From: Cellvibrionaceae bacterium
Lineage (GTDB): Bacteria > Pseudomonadota > Gammaproteobacteria > Pseudomonadales > Cellvibrionaceae
NCBI GenBank assembly: GCA_028281575.1
Contig: JANQJP010000048.1
Coordinates: 1-41,037 of the forward strand
Length of the DNA stretch: 41,037 nt
Direction: 5' to 3'
Shown here: positions 15,418 to 23,804 of the stretch, piece by piece
How positions within the stretch are numbered: the stretch's first letter is position 1
Layout of the letters: every line of letters begins with the position of its first letter
Notes under the pieces: generated by a model
What the model was told of the DNA's origin: nothing
The model's input: only the letters and a program-made list of their open reading frames with translations
Database searches by the model: none
Program-made: the position numbers and the translations under genes

Positions 15418-16467
15418 CTATTCGTCTTTCTTAAGCCCCTCAACTCGTGTGGCAATTTCATCCGTAGATGGTAATTGCCCTAATAAATCATTAGGTAATA
15501 CTTTAGTGAGCACGTACTGTGAAACCCCGATAGGAGAGTTTGTATTTTTTAGAGCATATTCCACAACGAGGTGATCCTTTTCCTTACACAGCAAAAGCCC
15601 AATCGTGGGATTATGTTCTGGTTTTTTTATCTCGCCGTCGATTGCTGCCATATAAAAATTTAACTGCCCGGCATCTTTAGGATCGAACTCAGTGGTTTTA
15701 AGTTCGATAACGACAAAGCAGTTGAGCGAGATATGGAAAAATAAAAGGTCGATAAAAAAGTCTTTATCACCTACCCTGAGATTTTTTTGTTTTCCAACGT
15801 AGGCAAACCCATTACCCAACTCCAGCAGAAAATTAGAAATGTGGTCGATCAAATTGGCTTCGATATCTCGCTCAAGTGCCTTTTCACTCACTGTCAAAAA
15901 ATCAAAAACATAGGGGTCTTTGATCGCCTCTTTTGCCAGCTCAGACTGACCCGGAGGCAGTGTGGTTTCGAAGTTTGTGAGCGCCGAACCTTGTCTAAGG
16001 TGCAGTTTTGATTCAACTTGGTGGAGAAGCACAGCTCGCGACCAGCCATTGTCTACCGTCTTTTGAGCGTACCAAAGACGCGCATCATTGCTATCTAACT
16101 TATTGATTAATAAGAGGTTATGGCCCCAAGGAATTTGTGCAACAAGTTGTTGCACAATTTTGCGATCAGAGAAGGTGGCTGCGAAGCTTCGCATATACTT
16201 CAAGTTTCGAGACGAGAAGCCTTTCATCCCAGGAAAGAGGATAGCCATATCAGCGGCCAGCTGGTCAATAACCTTAGCCCCCCAACCGTGAGCTTCTTGT
16301 TTTTTTAGGATATCGTTACCTATATCCCAATACAGTAAGTTCAACTCAACATTCAAAGTAATAGCCGCCTTAAGTTGAGTCGCTGAGACTTTTTCTTTTA
16401 GGGCTTTCAACCATTGGTTGTAAGCATCATCGTTCGCCCATGTTGATTCAATAGCGTTGGAATTCAT
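15418..16467 (-). CDS. YhcG-family PDDEXK nuclease-domain protein (DUF1016)
   Basis: The protein has 349 residues in the two-part layout of the family. The N-terminal helical DUF1016 domain (about 10-165) contains LLYWDIGNDILKKQEAHGWG and SSRNLKYMRSFAATF. The C-terminal PD-(D/E)XK nuclease-like domain (about 175-335) has DFFIDLLFFH and FVVIELKTTEFDPKDAGQLN, which supply the Asp and the Glu-x-Lys of the active site, and a late GLLLCKEKD strand. Family members occur near restriction-modification and other defence genes; biochemical evidence is limited. Here it stands next to a recombinase-like gene in an AT-rich patch, consistent with a small accessory island. The active-site residues look intact. 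Confidence 0.92.
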   Translation of the reverse strand: MNSNAIESTWANDDAYNQWLKALKEKVSATQLKAAITLNVELNLLYWDIGNDILKKQEAHGWGAKVIDQLAADMAILFPGMKGFSSRNLKYMRSFAATFSDRKIVQQLVAQIPWGHNLLLINKLDSNDARLWYAQKTVDNGWSRAVLLHQVESKLHLRQGSALTNFETTLPPGQSELAKEAIKDPYVFDFLTVSEKALERDIEANLIDHISNFLLELGNGFAYVGKQKNLRVGDKDFFIDLLFFHISLNCFVVIELKTTEFDPKDAGQLNFYMAAIDGEIKKPEHNPTIGLLLCKEKDHLVVEYALKNTNSPIGVSQYVLTKVLPNDLLGQLPSTDEIATRVEGLKKDE

Positions 16468-16500
16468 ATCGTTCGCTGGGCACCTTGTTTTCCATTATTT

Positions 16501-17154
16501 TTAAAATGCATTTTCTACCATCATCGCTAGTTTAATGGGTTCTTTTTCAACAGCACGCTTTACTGATGAAATATTATTGTCGCCACGTAGCTTCCATAAA
16601 GCACGAATATCACAACCACGGTTTCTCTTTAATATAGTCCAAGTTCTCATTGGGCTTTCGGTATTACCATCGATACCATTCTTGTCAAATAAGTCTCGAA
16701 TCAATCTATTCAGTGTTTCACACGAGGATCTAAGCTTACCCCTATCGTTCTTTGTGTAGACCTTAAAAGGCTCCTTTTCAGACTGAAGAAAAAATTTTGT
16801 TTCCATATCTAGGTGTCCTGTTGGGGTAACACCCCAGCCATTTTCTATTCTCCAGTAAACCCAATCTTGCAGCGCTTTTAATATTTGTTTATCGGTAATC
16901 GGGAAGGGACGCTCAACAGCGTTAAACGAAACTTCTTTCTTAATTGCAAAAAGACTTAGATCGAGCAATTTACCTTCTCTATCACAAAACTCTCGCGTAT
17001 CGATACGGGCTAGCTCGATAAGCCGCATCGGAGAGCCAAAAATAAGCCTGAGAATTGAATGATCCCTAATGCCGCTGTCTTCGGTGTTAAGAGTATTTTT
17101 GAATAGCCTGTCGCGGTTTCTTGGTTCGATAAAGCAAGCTCTATCTCGATTCAT
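16501..17154 (-). CDS. Tyrosine-recombinase-like protein lacking most catalytic residues
   Basis: The protein has 217 residues, matching only a catalytic domain (full integrases are 300-400). RDHSILRLIFGSPMRLIELARI corresponds to the box carrying the first catalytic Arg of tyrosine recombinases. FNAVERPFPITDKQILKALQ fits the following beta-strand and helix. At the C-terminal boxes, where active enzymes have HxxR, H/W and Tyr, this protein reads SPMRTWTILKRN, KLRGDNNISSVKRAVE, so His, Arg and Tyr are not recognisable. It is therefore either a degenerate integrase or a non-recombining DNA-binding relative. The N-terminal SAM-like domain is also missing. It is 33 nt upstream of the YhcG-like gene on the same strand. 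Confidence 0.6.
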   Translation of the reverse strand: MNRDRACFIEPRNRDRLFKNTLNTEDSGIRDHSILRLIFGSPMRLIELARIDTREFCDREGKLLDLSLFAIKKEVSFNAVERPFPITDKQILKALQDWVYWRIENGWGVTPTGHLDMETKFFLQSEKEPFKVYTKNDRGKLRSSCETLNRLIRDLFDKNGIDGNTESPMRTWTILKRNRGCDIRALWKLRGDNNISSVKRAVEKEPIKLAMMVENAF

Positions 17155-17594
17155 GGCGCCTCAATTTTTGTTGTCGTAATTAACATAAAGAATATATACG
17201 ACAATGATATTCTTGAGGAATACAGAAATCCAGTGTTTTTGACCTGGTGCTGTCTGGAGATGTAGGAAAGCCAGGGGATCCTGTTTACCTAGATTCCGAT
17301 ATAGTGGGTAAAGGTGGGTTTATTATGTTGTAAAAACCAGCTTTTCTTGATAAGCACAAGAATATTTTTATTTATGGCTTGACAGGAATTGGGGGAAATT
17401 GGTGTAGGTATATCCGCATTATCTGAATTTTATAAATAAAAAACTCTTTATAAATCAAAGTTTTAAAAGTTTTGTTTTCTATATTTCTGCTAAAAAACGT
17501 GGCTCAAGGACAAGTGGGTCTATTCTTATAATGAGGGCGCAGCTTTTTCATCGCGCCCAATAAGAGACAGTTTTCACTTTTTGAGGGCGGGAAT
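17155..17594. other. AT-rich gap with a possible coding remnant
   Basis: There is no complete gene here. On the plus strand a stop-free stretch ending TAA at 17331-17333 reads ..FDLVLSGDVGKPGDPVYLD.. with protein-like composition, but it has no start codon and a stop just upstream. It may be the tail of a decayed gene. The rest is AT-rich. A GGGCGC..GCGCCC imperfect palindrome (about 17526-17560) lies before the next small gene. Confidence 0.35.
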
Positions 17595-17837
17595 ATGGCT
17601 GTGTTACTTTGCTTGCTAGGTGTTGCTTACGGTAGTTTATTTCTTCTGCTTGGATTCACCATATTTATGGCTTCTAATCCTAAAGGGTATACACAAGAGC
17701 ATTTGCCGGTGATCATGAAGTTTATTATTAAATCTTCGGGGTCATTGGTTGCCGCTGTTGTCATTATTACGTTTCACAAACATGGTATCTTTGAAGGGCT
17801 TTATGAGTTCGTTCTAGGTCTTTTTGACTCGTCCTGA
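17595..17837 (+). CDS. Small two-helix membrane protein, unknown
   Basis: The protein has 80 residues with GAGGGCGGG about 4-10 nt before the ATG. Two hydrophobic segments are seen (about 2-26 and 46-60), joined by a polar loop with a Lys-Gly-Tyr turn. The C-terminal part is acidic. No family is recognised. It lies isolated in the AT-rich region between the recombinase-like gene and the SMI1/KNR4 gene. Confidence 0.55.
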   Translation: MAVLLCLLGVAYGSLFLLLGFTIFMASNPKGYTQEHLPVIMKFIIKSSGSLVAAVVIITFHKHGIFEGLYEFVLGLFDSS

Positions 17838-18246
17838 CCACGCTGGCGAAGTGTGAGGGTAGCCGTTGTAAGGGCACTGAGTAGGGAGGGGGTATCAACT
17901 ATAATTGATGAATTTTTATGATAAGAATATGGATTTCTAGGCAATTTCAGTTTATTACAGGCGAGCGAAACCACGTGTTACGAAAATCTCCTTATTGTTA
18001 GGGGAGACCCTTATTGTGGAGGAAAGCAATTGCTGCGATAGCGCTCGTGATAAAAGCAAGATAGAACGAACCAATACCAGAAAGTACGCTTAAGTCGTTT
18101 AACGATATTACTGGATTTTGCAAGCACTACGGTAAGGCGTAATATGACAAGAAACACTAATCTTTGCGTTAGTTAGACATCAAGCAATAGTTACTGCCAA
18201 TCCTATATCAAATGATGCGTAAAGGCGTATTTGGCTATTTGAGAAG
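17838..18246. other. Gap with a possible 41-codon membrane-protein remnant
   Basis: On the minus strand, 18123-17998 is open from a TTG and reads ..LSVLSGIGSFYLAFITSAIA.., a convincing single membrane helix ending in a TAA. No ribosome site is seen and a stop precedes it, so it could be a small gene or the 3' end of a broken one. A GGGGAGACCC-type partial dyad lies near 18001. Nothing else is supported. Confidence 0.3.
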
Positions 18247-18657
18247 CTACTCGTCGGCCAGCCAAATATCGCGAACCCAGTGCCAAATATTTTCGCTAAT
18301 TTCTTCGGGCTCTTCTTCTGTCGTCTGCCATAGATAGACTGTATCGTCATCGCCGATGCAGTAATAACTTTCACCCATTTGGCAAAGCGGAATATATTCG
18401 CGCGGCATGCCCCGCTCCCAGGCTTCGGCCGCGACTTCGGGCAGGTAAGTGTGTGAGTGATTGTCCGTGACGGTTACCGGTTCAAGCTTGCCGTAGATTA
18501 CGTCGCTGCAGTGCAGTAAATAGTCGCGAAAATTTGGCGGGATATGAATAAGTATTTCTTCCTGTACTTCGACAATGTCTTCGAGTGTCGGTAGTTCAAG
18601 CGGAAAGGCGGTATCGATACTTCGCTCTTGCAACTCTTCTGCGATTTCATTAATCAA
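18247..18657 (-). CDS. SMI1/KNR4-family protein
   Basis: The protein has 136 residues, a single SMI1/KNR4 domain. The N-terminal LELPTLEDIVEVQEEI with IPPNFRDYLLHCSDVIYG corresponds to the helix and the LP-x-x-F/Y-x-x-x-L box. The C-terminal SYYCIGDDDTVYLWQTTEEE is the usual G-D-x-x-x-x-x-W strand, followed by SENIWHWVRDIWL. The family includes immunity proteins of contact-dependent toxin systems, but also many orphan proteins. No toxin is adjacent, so immunity is not claimed. It sits 21 nt after the YebC gene on the same strand and may be co-transcribed. Confidence 0.85.
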   Translation of the reverse strand: MINEIAEELQERSIDTAFPLELPTLEDIVEVQEEILIHIPPNFRDYLLHCSDVIYGKLEPVTVTDNHSHTYLPEVAAEAWERGMPREYIPLCQMGESYYCIGDDDTVYLWQTTEEEPEEISENIWHWVRDIWLADE

Positions 18658-18678
18658 AGTGAAATCTCCTCTATAGAC

Positions 18679-19395
18679 CTAGTACTCTGCATTATGAAAT
18701 ACGTTTTGCACATCATCTAAATCGGTGAGCATATCGACCATTTTTTCGAACATGGCGATGTCGTCGCCATTGATAGTTGTAGTCGTTTGCGGAACGAATT
18801 GAATTTCATCAACGTCAAAATCAATCTCGCCCAGGGTTTCCAGCAATGCGGTTTTTGCTTTGGCATATTCGGTGTGTGGAGTGAATACCGTGATCTTGGC
18901 ATCTTCACATTCGATATCGCTCACATCGACGTCTGCCATCATTAAGCCTTCGAGCACGCTCTCTTCGTCTTCGCCTGCAAATACAAAAATTGCACAGTGA
19001 TCGAACATGTGCATCACTGTTCCCTGGCTGCCGATTTTTGCTTTGGCCTTATTAAAACAGGTGCGAACATCACCGTAGGTGCGGTTGTGGTTGTCGGTGA
19101 GACAGTCGACAATCACCATGGTGTTGCCGGGACCAAAACCTTCGTAGCGCGCAACAACAAAGTCTTCGCCTGCGCCACCCGTCGCTTTGTCGAGCGCTTT
19201 TTGGATCACGTGAGCGGGGACTTGTTCTTTCTTGGCTCTATCCAGGAGGTTTCGTAAACTCAAATTTCCGTCTGGGTCCGCACCGCCGGATTTCGCACAG
19301 GTGTATATTTCGCGACTGTACTTACTGTAGAGTTTTGAGTTCGCGTCCGAAGTCTTCGCCATGGACTCTTTGCGGTTTTGAAAGGCTCTGCCCAT
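18679..19395 (-). CDS. YebC/PmpR-family protein, YeeN type
   Basis: The protein has 238 residues. It starts [15 protein letters not shown], typical of the YeeN subgroup, and contains [39 protein letters not shown], the family's central strand, and [16 protein letters not shown]. Members act as transcriptional regulators (PmpR) or as translation factors that relieve ribosome stalling at proline runs, so a housekeeping role is likely. The three-domain length matches the family. The SMI1/KNR4 gene follows. Confidence 0.95.
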   Translation of the reverse strand: MGRAFQNRKESMAKTSDANSKLYSKYSREIYTCAKSGGADPDGNLSLRNLLDRAKKEQVPAHVIQKALDKATGGAGEDFVVARYEGFGPGNTMVIVDCLTDNHNRTYGDVRTCFNKAKAKIGSQGTVMHMFDHCAIFVFAGEDEESVLEGLMMADVDVSDIECEDAKITVFTPHTEYAKAKTALLETLGEIDFDVDEIQFVPQTTTTINGDDIAMFEKMVDMLTDLDDVQNVFHNAEY

Positions 19396-19480
19396 TGTGT
19401 GGTCTCGTGTAGCTTTTGCTTGAAAAGCGGATATTTTACCTATTCTTGCTGGCGAGCTTAAGTGGAATTTTGATTAGAAT

Positions 19481-19503
19481 GACCACCCGCGAGCCGGGTG
19501 GTC
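19481..19503 (-). terminator. Hairpin terminator after the small lipoprotein gene
   Basis: GACCACCCG-CGAGC-CGGGTGGTC is a 9-bp GC-rich stem 11 bp past the lipoprotein stop in its direction of transcription. The tail (ATTCTAATCAAAATT) is only partly T-rich. Confidence 0.6.
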
Positions 19504-19513
19504 GAAGAGAGAT

Positions 19514-19858
19514 TTATTCTGATTTGAGTTTATCGAGTGCGTTTTCAGAGGCTTCTTTTGTATCTTCCAACTTTTCTTTACCTGCTTCCAGCACTTCTGC
19601 GCCTTCAGTTTTAGCTTTTTCGTAGGCGTCTACGGTTGCTTCTTTAGCATCATTGTAAGCCTCTGTTGCGTCTTCCTTGATATCTCCAAGCTCTTCGCCG
19701 GCAATATCGCTGAGCTCTGACGCAGATTCCTTGATGGCGTCAGTACTATTCTGTACGGCTTCTTCAGCGCGTTGAGCGTTTTCGCTATCGGAACATGCCG
19801 TGAGCAACCCAAGAGTTGCAGCAAGCACGACGAGTAGTATTGATTTTGAATAGTTCAC
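19514..19858 (-). CDS. Small Ala/Glu/Lys-rich lipoprotein
   Basis: The protein has 114 residues with a lipoprotein signal peptide ending LLTAC (Cys about 22). The mature part is highly charged, without aromatic residues except a few Tyr, and has a repeating A-x-x-x-A/K-E pattern (ATEAYNDAKEATVDAYEKAK), so it should be one or two long amphipathic helices. Similar apolipoprotein-like or late-embryogenesis-like proteins associate with membranes or protect against desiccation and osmotic stress. The function here is unknown. It is monocistronic with its own hairpin terminator. Confidence 0.75.
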   Translation of the reverse strand: MNYSKSILLVVLAATLGLLTACSDSENAQRAEEAVQNSTDAIKESASELSDIAGEELGDIKEDATEAYNDAKEATVDAYEKAKTEGAEVLEAGKEKLEDTKEASENALDKLKSE

Positions 19859-20007
19859 AGTTTCACTCCTGTAGGTATTGTTGAGCGCCCCAATTCTGCC
19901 ACAATTAATGTTTAAAATATAAGAGGAGCGCTTTTCCCCATCCTCGCTTTTATTCGCGTAGATGCTCGCGTAGCATAGCGTTATTTTAGTGATCTTGGGT
20001 AATTTTT

Positions 20008-20613
20008 ATGGCACTTACAGAATCCACAATGCTTGCGCTGGGTAGCGCCGCACCTGATTTTTCTCTTCCGTCTACAGATGGCCAAACAGTTTCTCTCGCA
20101 GATTTCAGCGGTGCAGAATTGTTGGTGGTGGTCTTTATGTGTAATCACTGCCCCTATGTTGTCCATATTGCGCCAGCGCTGGCAGCGCTCGCCAGTGAGT
20201 ATCAGCGCCGCGGTGTTGGGTTTGTTGGTATAAACAGTAACGATACTGAAGCTTATCCTGCGGATAGTTTTGATTTGATGGCTGTAGAAAAGCAGCAGCG
20301 CGCCTACGAATTTCCCTATTTATTCGATGAGAGTCAGGCGGTTGCAAAAGCTTATGGGGCGGCGTGTACTCCTGATATCTATCTGTTTGATCAAACGCGC
20401 AAATTGGCTTATCGCGGTCAGTTTGATGACACCAGGCCGCACAGAATTTCATCCGGAAATTACGATTCAAGCGTGACTCCCGCAAGCGGAGATGCCTTAA
20501 GGGAAGCGCTCGATACCTTGCTTACGGGCAACAGTGTGGCGGAGAAACAAATACCGTCTATGGGCTGCAATATAAAGTGGAAGCCGGGCAACGAGCCCGA
20601 CTACTATGGTTAA
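20008..20613 (+). CDS. Thioredoxin-fold protein with CNHCP motif (AhpC/TSA-redoxin family)
   Basis: The protein has 201 residues with no signal peptide, so it is cytosolic. It has the redoxin start LGSAAPDFSLPSTDGQTVSL, then the active-site strand VVVFMCNHCPYVVHI with a CxxC (Cys-Asn-His-Cys), and YGAACTPDIYLFD with the cis-Pro (TP). The C-terminal DALREALDTLLTGN helix is standard. The CNHCPYV type is a distinct bacterial clade of unknown substrate. Its stop overlaps by two bases that of the convergent transglutaminase-like gene (TTAA), so no terminator separates them. Confidence 0.9.
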   Translation: MALTESTMLALGSAAPDFSLPSTDGQTVSLADFSGAELLVVVFMCNHCPYVVHIAPALAALASEYQRRGVGFVGINSNDTEAYPADSFDLMAVEKQQRAYEFPYLFDESQAVAKAYGAACTPDIYLFDQTRKLAYRGQFDDTRPHRISSGNYDSSVTPASGDALREALDTLLTGNSVAEKQIPSMGCNIKWKPGNEPDYYG

Positions 20614-23600
20614 TTTGTCGATTCCCCTGCGGGTGGTCGCGACGTCTGCCAGCGTTGCATAAGCGCCTTTATAAAGCCTTTGTCTTTGCGATCCACTTTT
20701 GACACGTAGAGCAAAAAGTCGCTGCCATCATCGCGGTAGATATTGATGATGGTATCGGACTGCCAGGTATTTTTATCTTCCGATACAATTTTACTAATTT
20801 CATCGAAATTGGCTGATTCGACAATGAGTTCGTCGTCTTCCTTCCAATATGAAAAGACAGTGTCTTCGGTAAATCCGTTGCCATCTGCTTTCCAGTCAAA
20901 TATGGATGCGCTGTAAAACTGGTCAATTTTTTCTGAGGGTCGAAGGATTTTTTTGCGTTGCAGGAAACGAATGTGCGATTCGGGCAGCTCGTCACCGGCG
21001 AGCACTCTGTCGCTTGGCACCATCTTCGTGTGCATCGCGAGAGGGTCTCCGACAAAGACAATAAAGAATGGTACTAAGAGTAAATACCGGGGATGAAAGC
21101 CCGAATTATTTTTAATGATGCTTGTGTCATCCATATTTAGTCTATTTACTTGAATGACTAACGGCAGCATTGATGCGATGCACAATAATAAAGAAAATAG
21201 ATAAAACTCGCTGGTAAAGCCCAGGGCTGCCGAAGTGAAATAAGTAAGACCTAGTAAAATAATGATGGGTTTATTCAAAAAATCTATATCTTTTTTGTAT
21301 TCGGCACTGTTGCGTACGGTGAGTGCAAAAGGAATAAACCAAAACGGTGAAAATATCGCTCGCCAAATCGGACTCAGCTGAGAATCGGCGATTCGTTTGA
21401 CGTAGTGCCAGTTTCGATAAAACCAGTAAATCGTATAAATTTTCGCGGTAAGTATCGTGAGTAAAACAAATTTGGTGATCGATACCGGATAGAATATTTG
21501 CTCGGTATTGACTTCCTGCTGTACAAATTCGCTGCGCCAAAGAATAAATGCGATTATCGCCAGAGCAACGCTACCAAGCATTGCTGCAACGTAAATGGTT
21601 AAATCATCCCAGAACGGTTCAGTGTCTTCTTCAGTGACTTCGTCGCTACTGTTTCCAGAGGTGTCGATAAATATTCCATATGAAAAGAGATCACGCGCTT
21701 TACTTCTCGCTTCTATATAGTCTTCAATATCTTCTGTGCCAATATAATCCGTGTGCGTTTGAAAATTGGCTTCCAGGCGCAAAGTACGTGAGTCGCTGTC
21801 AAAGCGCACCCGGTGCTTTAGCGTAAAAAATTTATTTTCAAGTGTGATATCTTCGTTTTCGAAATCCCAGTGGTCTTCAGCGAATCTCACTTCAATAATG
21901 CTGTCGACGTTGATGGGATGTGCCCAGGCAAAAGGTGAGTTTCTGTTACGAGACTCCGGCTTAGGTAAAAACGAATATAGATTGGCGAAGTAAAATGTTG
22001 TTTCGTGTCGTGTACCCTCGTTAAGTTCTTCCCAAAAATTGTCGATTTCGTAGTGTTCATTGACGATGACTTCGTTTTCGTTCGTGTGGTCTTCAAAACT
22101 TAAATTCGATGACGTAGTAATATTGGGGTAGTAATATTCGTAAAATTCTTCATGCGCACGCTGTACTGATTGTATGCTGTCCGAGGCAAACTGTTCGCGC
22201 TTGCTTTCTGCGCTGCGCCCCATGTATTTGGTCATCGCCGAAAATTTCACCGGCGCATCACGCGAATCACTTAAAGTAAAAATTTCTTCAATATATTGGT
22301 GAGATACCGCTTGCTTTTCACCCATTTGTGTCAGTGAGTTAACACCTTCCTCAATGACGAGCGCTAAGCCATATTGGGGCTGATAAATATCGGGGAACAT
22401 ACCTACTTGATAGCGTCGGGTGGGGTCCAACCAGTAGATTTGCCCTTGATATCGGAGTGCGACGAGTACGTGGTTAAACGCTGTTGCAGATGGGCCAAAT
22501 TCGGCGACGGTTTGCTGAATACGTGTGTTAACCAATGCAGGATAGGCTTCGAAACCTAAGGCAGTAAGTAAAGAAATAAGCGCAACGGTTTTGTCCTTGC
22601 AGTCGCCCCAGCGTCGTTCCCAGGTTTCTGTCGCCAGGCTGGGTTTGTGCGAGTTGGTCCCCATTTCCAGACCGAGATAGCGAATTTCGTTCTGCACAAC
22701 TTGTAGTGCTTTTGATATTTGTTCCTCTTTAGATTCAGTCTCCAGCTGAATTCGTTCAGCTTTTTGTGCAGTAATGACATCGACGTTGTAGGCACTTGCA
22801 TATAGCGGCAACCCCCAGGCAACGACATCGGACCACTGACCATATTCATTAAAATGTACTTTGCTGCGTTGATAAAACCAGCTTGGCGTTTCTGAATCCG
22901 AATAAACAGCGCCGAGTTTTTTCAACTCGATCAAATATTCTTTGCCGACATGTGTGCTTGTTTCCTTAACAGGAACAGAGCCCGAGAGGTGGCGTATATA
23001 CAGGGCGTTGGTTTTGTTCCAGAGAATACGAATGCGCTGCAGTTCGACGGGCACACTCCACTCGGTGGAGCTTGTGTAGGAAAAGCGATTATCGAATACG
23101 GGGTTGTCACCGTGAACGGTGTAGGAATACCGGAGAATATCGTTTACGCGAACATCGTTGATAATTAAGTTCGCGGTGTAGCCGCCGTCGTAAATAAGGT
23201 CTTCAAGCTCCTCCTCGCGCTGGAGTACGCGGTAGCGAACATCTCGGGTTTTATCCAGTACCTCGCCTGCGCGGATAATTTCGATACTGTGAAAGGTAAG
23301 TTGCTCGTAAATTGGGTCGAAATCTATCGATAGCTGTGAGTTTGCCTCAAGTCCCTCTTCATTGAGTATTTCTATTGCCTGCTCGTAATAATAAGTCGCG
23401 GGACCTGATTCCGGGACCATTACCTGTTGGTCGTAGAGCAGGTCGTAGGAGCCGTTTTTGATTTGGTTTATAGGCGGTTTGCTTGCGCGCTCGACCGTGT
23501 ATCGCGAAACCCAATCGGGTGTCGCGGTTAGCGGGAGTTCGTCCGCAAACAGGTGGGGAGCCCATAGCACTAAGCTCAATGCCAGCGCTCGAAAGTGTGT

Positions 23601-23624
23601 GGAAGTGTTTAAAAAACAAAGCAT
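20610..23624 (-). CDS. DUF3857/transglutaminase-like exported protein with C-terminal membrane domain
   Basis: The protein has 1004 residues. A signal peptide (about 1-27) is followed by a DUF3857 domain (about 35-240) and a transglutaminase-like domain. The latter has WGDCKDKT (Cys about 342), FNHVLVAL (His about 382) and WLDPT (Asp about 397), an apparently complete Cys-His-Asp triad. The region to about 640 is periplasmic. Then come a membrane helix (about 675-695) and a multi-helix module (ITKFVLLTILTAKIYTIYWF.. DUF4234-like) and an acidic C-terminal domain. DUF3857 proteins are envelope or surface proteins of unknown substrate. The fusion to a 300-residue membrane module is longer than the common form. 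Confidence 0.85.
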   Translation of the reverse strand: MLCFLNTSTHFRALALSLVLWAPHLFADELPLTATPDWVSRYTVERASKPPINQIKNGSYDLLYDQQVMVPESGPATYYYEQAIEILNEEGLEANSQLSIDFDPIYEQLTFHSIEIIRAGEVLDKTRDVRYRVLQREEELEDLIYDGGYTANLIINDVRVNDILRYSYTVHGDNPVFDNRFSYTSSTEWSVPVELQRIRILWNKTNALYIRHLSGSVPVKETSTHVGKEYLIELKKLGAVYSDSETPSWFYQRSKVHFNEYGQWSDVVAWGLPLYASAYNVDVITAQKAERIQLETESKEEQISKALQVVQNEIRYLGLEMGTNSHKPSLATETWERRWGDCKDKTVALISLLTALGFEAYPALVNTRIQQTVAEFGPSATAFNHVLVALRYQGQIYWLDPTRRYQVGMFPDIYQPQYGLALVIEEGVNSLTQMGEKQAVSHQYIEEIFTLSDSRDAPVKFSAMTKYMGRSAESKREQFASDSIQSVQRAHEEFYEYYYPNITTSSNLSFEDHTNENEVIVNEHYEIDNFWEELNEGTRHETTFYFANLYSFLPKPESRNRNSPFAWAHPINVDSIIEVRFAEDHWDFENEDITLENKFFTLKHRVRFDSDSRTLRLEANFQTHTDYIGTEDIEDYIEARSKARDLFSYGIFIDTSGNSSDEVTEEDTEPFWDDLTIYVAAMLGSVALAIIAFILWRSEFVQQEVNTEQIFYPVSITKFVLLTILTAKIYTIYWFYRNWHYVKRIADSQLSPIWRAIFSPFWFIPFALTVRNSAEYKKDIDFLNKPIIILLGLTYFTSAALGFTSEFYLFSLLLCIASMLPLVIQVNRLNMDDTSIIKNNSGFHPRYLLLVPFFIVFVGDPLAMHTKMVPSDRVLAGDELPESHIRFLQRKKILRPSEKIDQFYSASIFDWKADGNGFTEDTVFSYWKEDDELIVESANFDEISKIVSEDKNTWQSDTIINIYRDDGSDFLLYVSKVDRKDKGFIKALMQRWQTSRPPAGESTN

Positions 23625-23804
23625 AAACGTATTATTTTGGCGGCAATCTTCACCAGAATAGCAGGCAGAAACAAAGCGTAGGAAGTCATTTTTTCAATTT
23701 GTGTCAACCCATTGTGCGTCTCCCGCGTTAATAGGTTTAGACGCGTCCTTTTTTCCATTCTCGCTCTGGCGGGTAAACAACAACTTTTTTGCGGAGACCT
23801 TATC

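Noticed and set aside
17379-17410. TTGACA near 17379 as a promoter for the small membrane protein
   Set aside because: No acceptable -10 hexamer lies at 16-18 bp, and the gene starts about 200 bp further on.
18095-18171. GTTTAAC..GTTAGAC resembling the outer boxes of an integron attC site
   Set aside because: The boxes are imperfectly complementary, inner boxes are not correctly spaced, and no integron integrase is present.
18247-18657. SMI1/KNR4 protein as immunity protein of a toxin system
   Set aside because: No polymorphic toxin or secretion gene is adjacent; it follows the housekeeping yebC-type gene.
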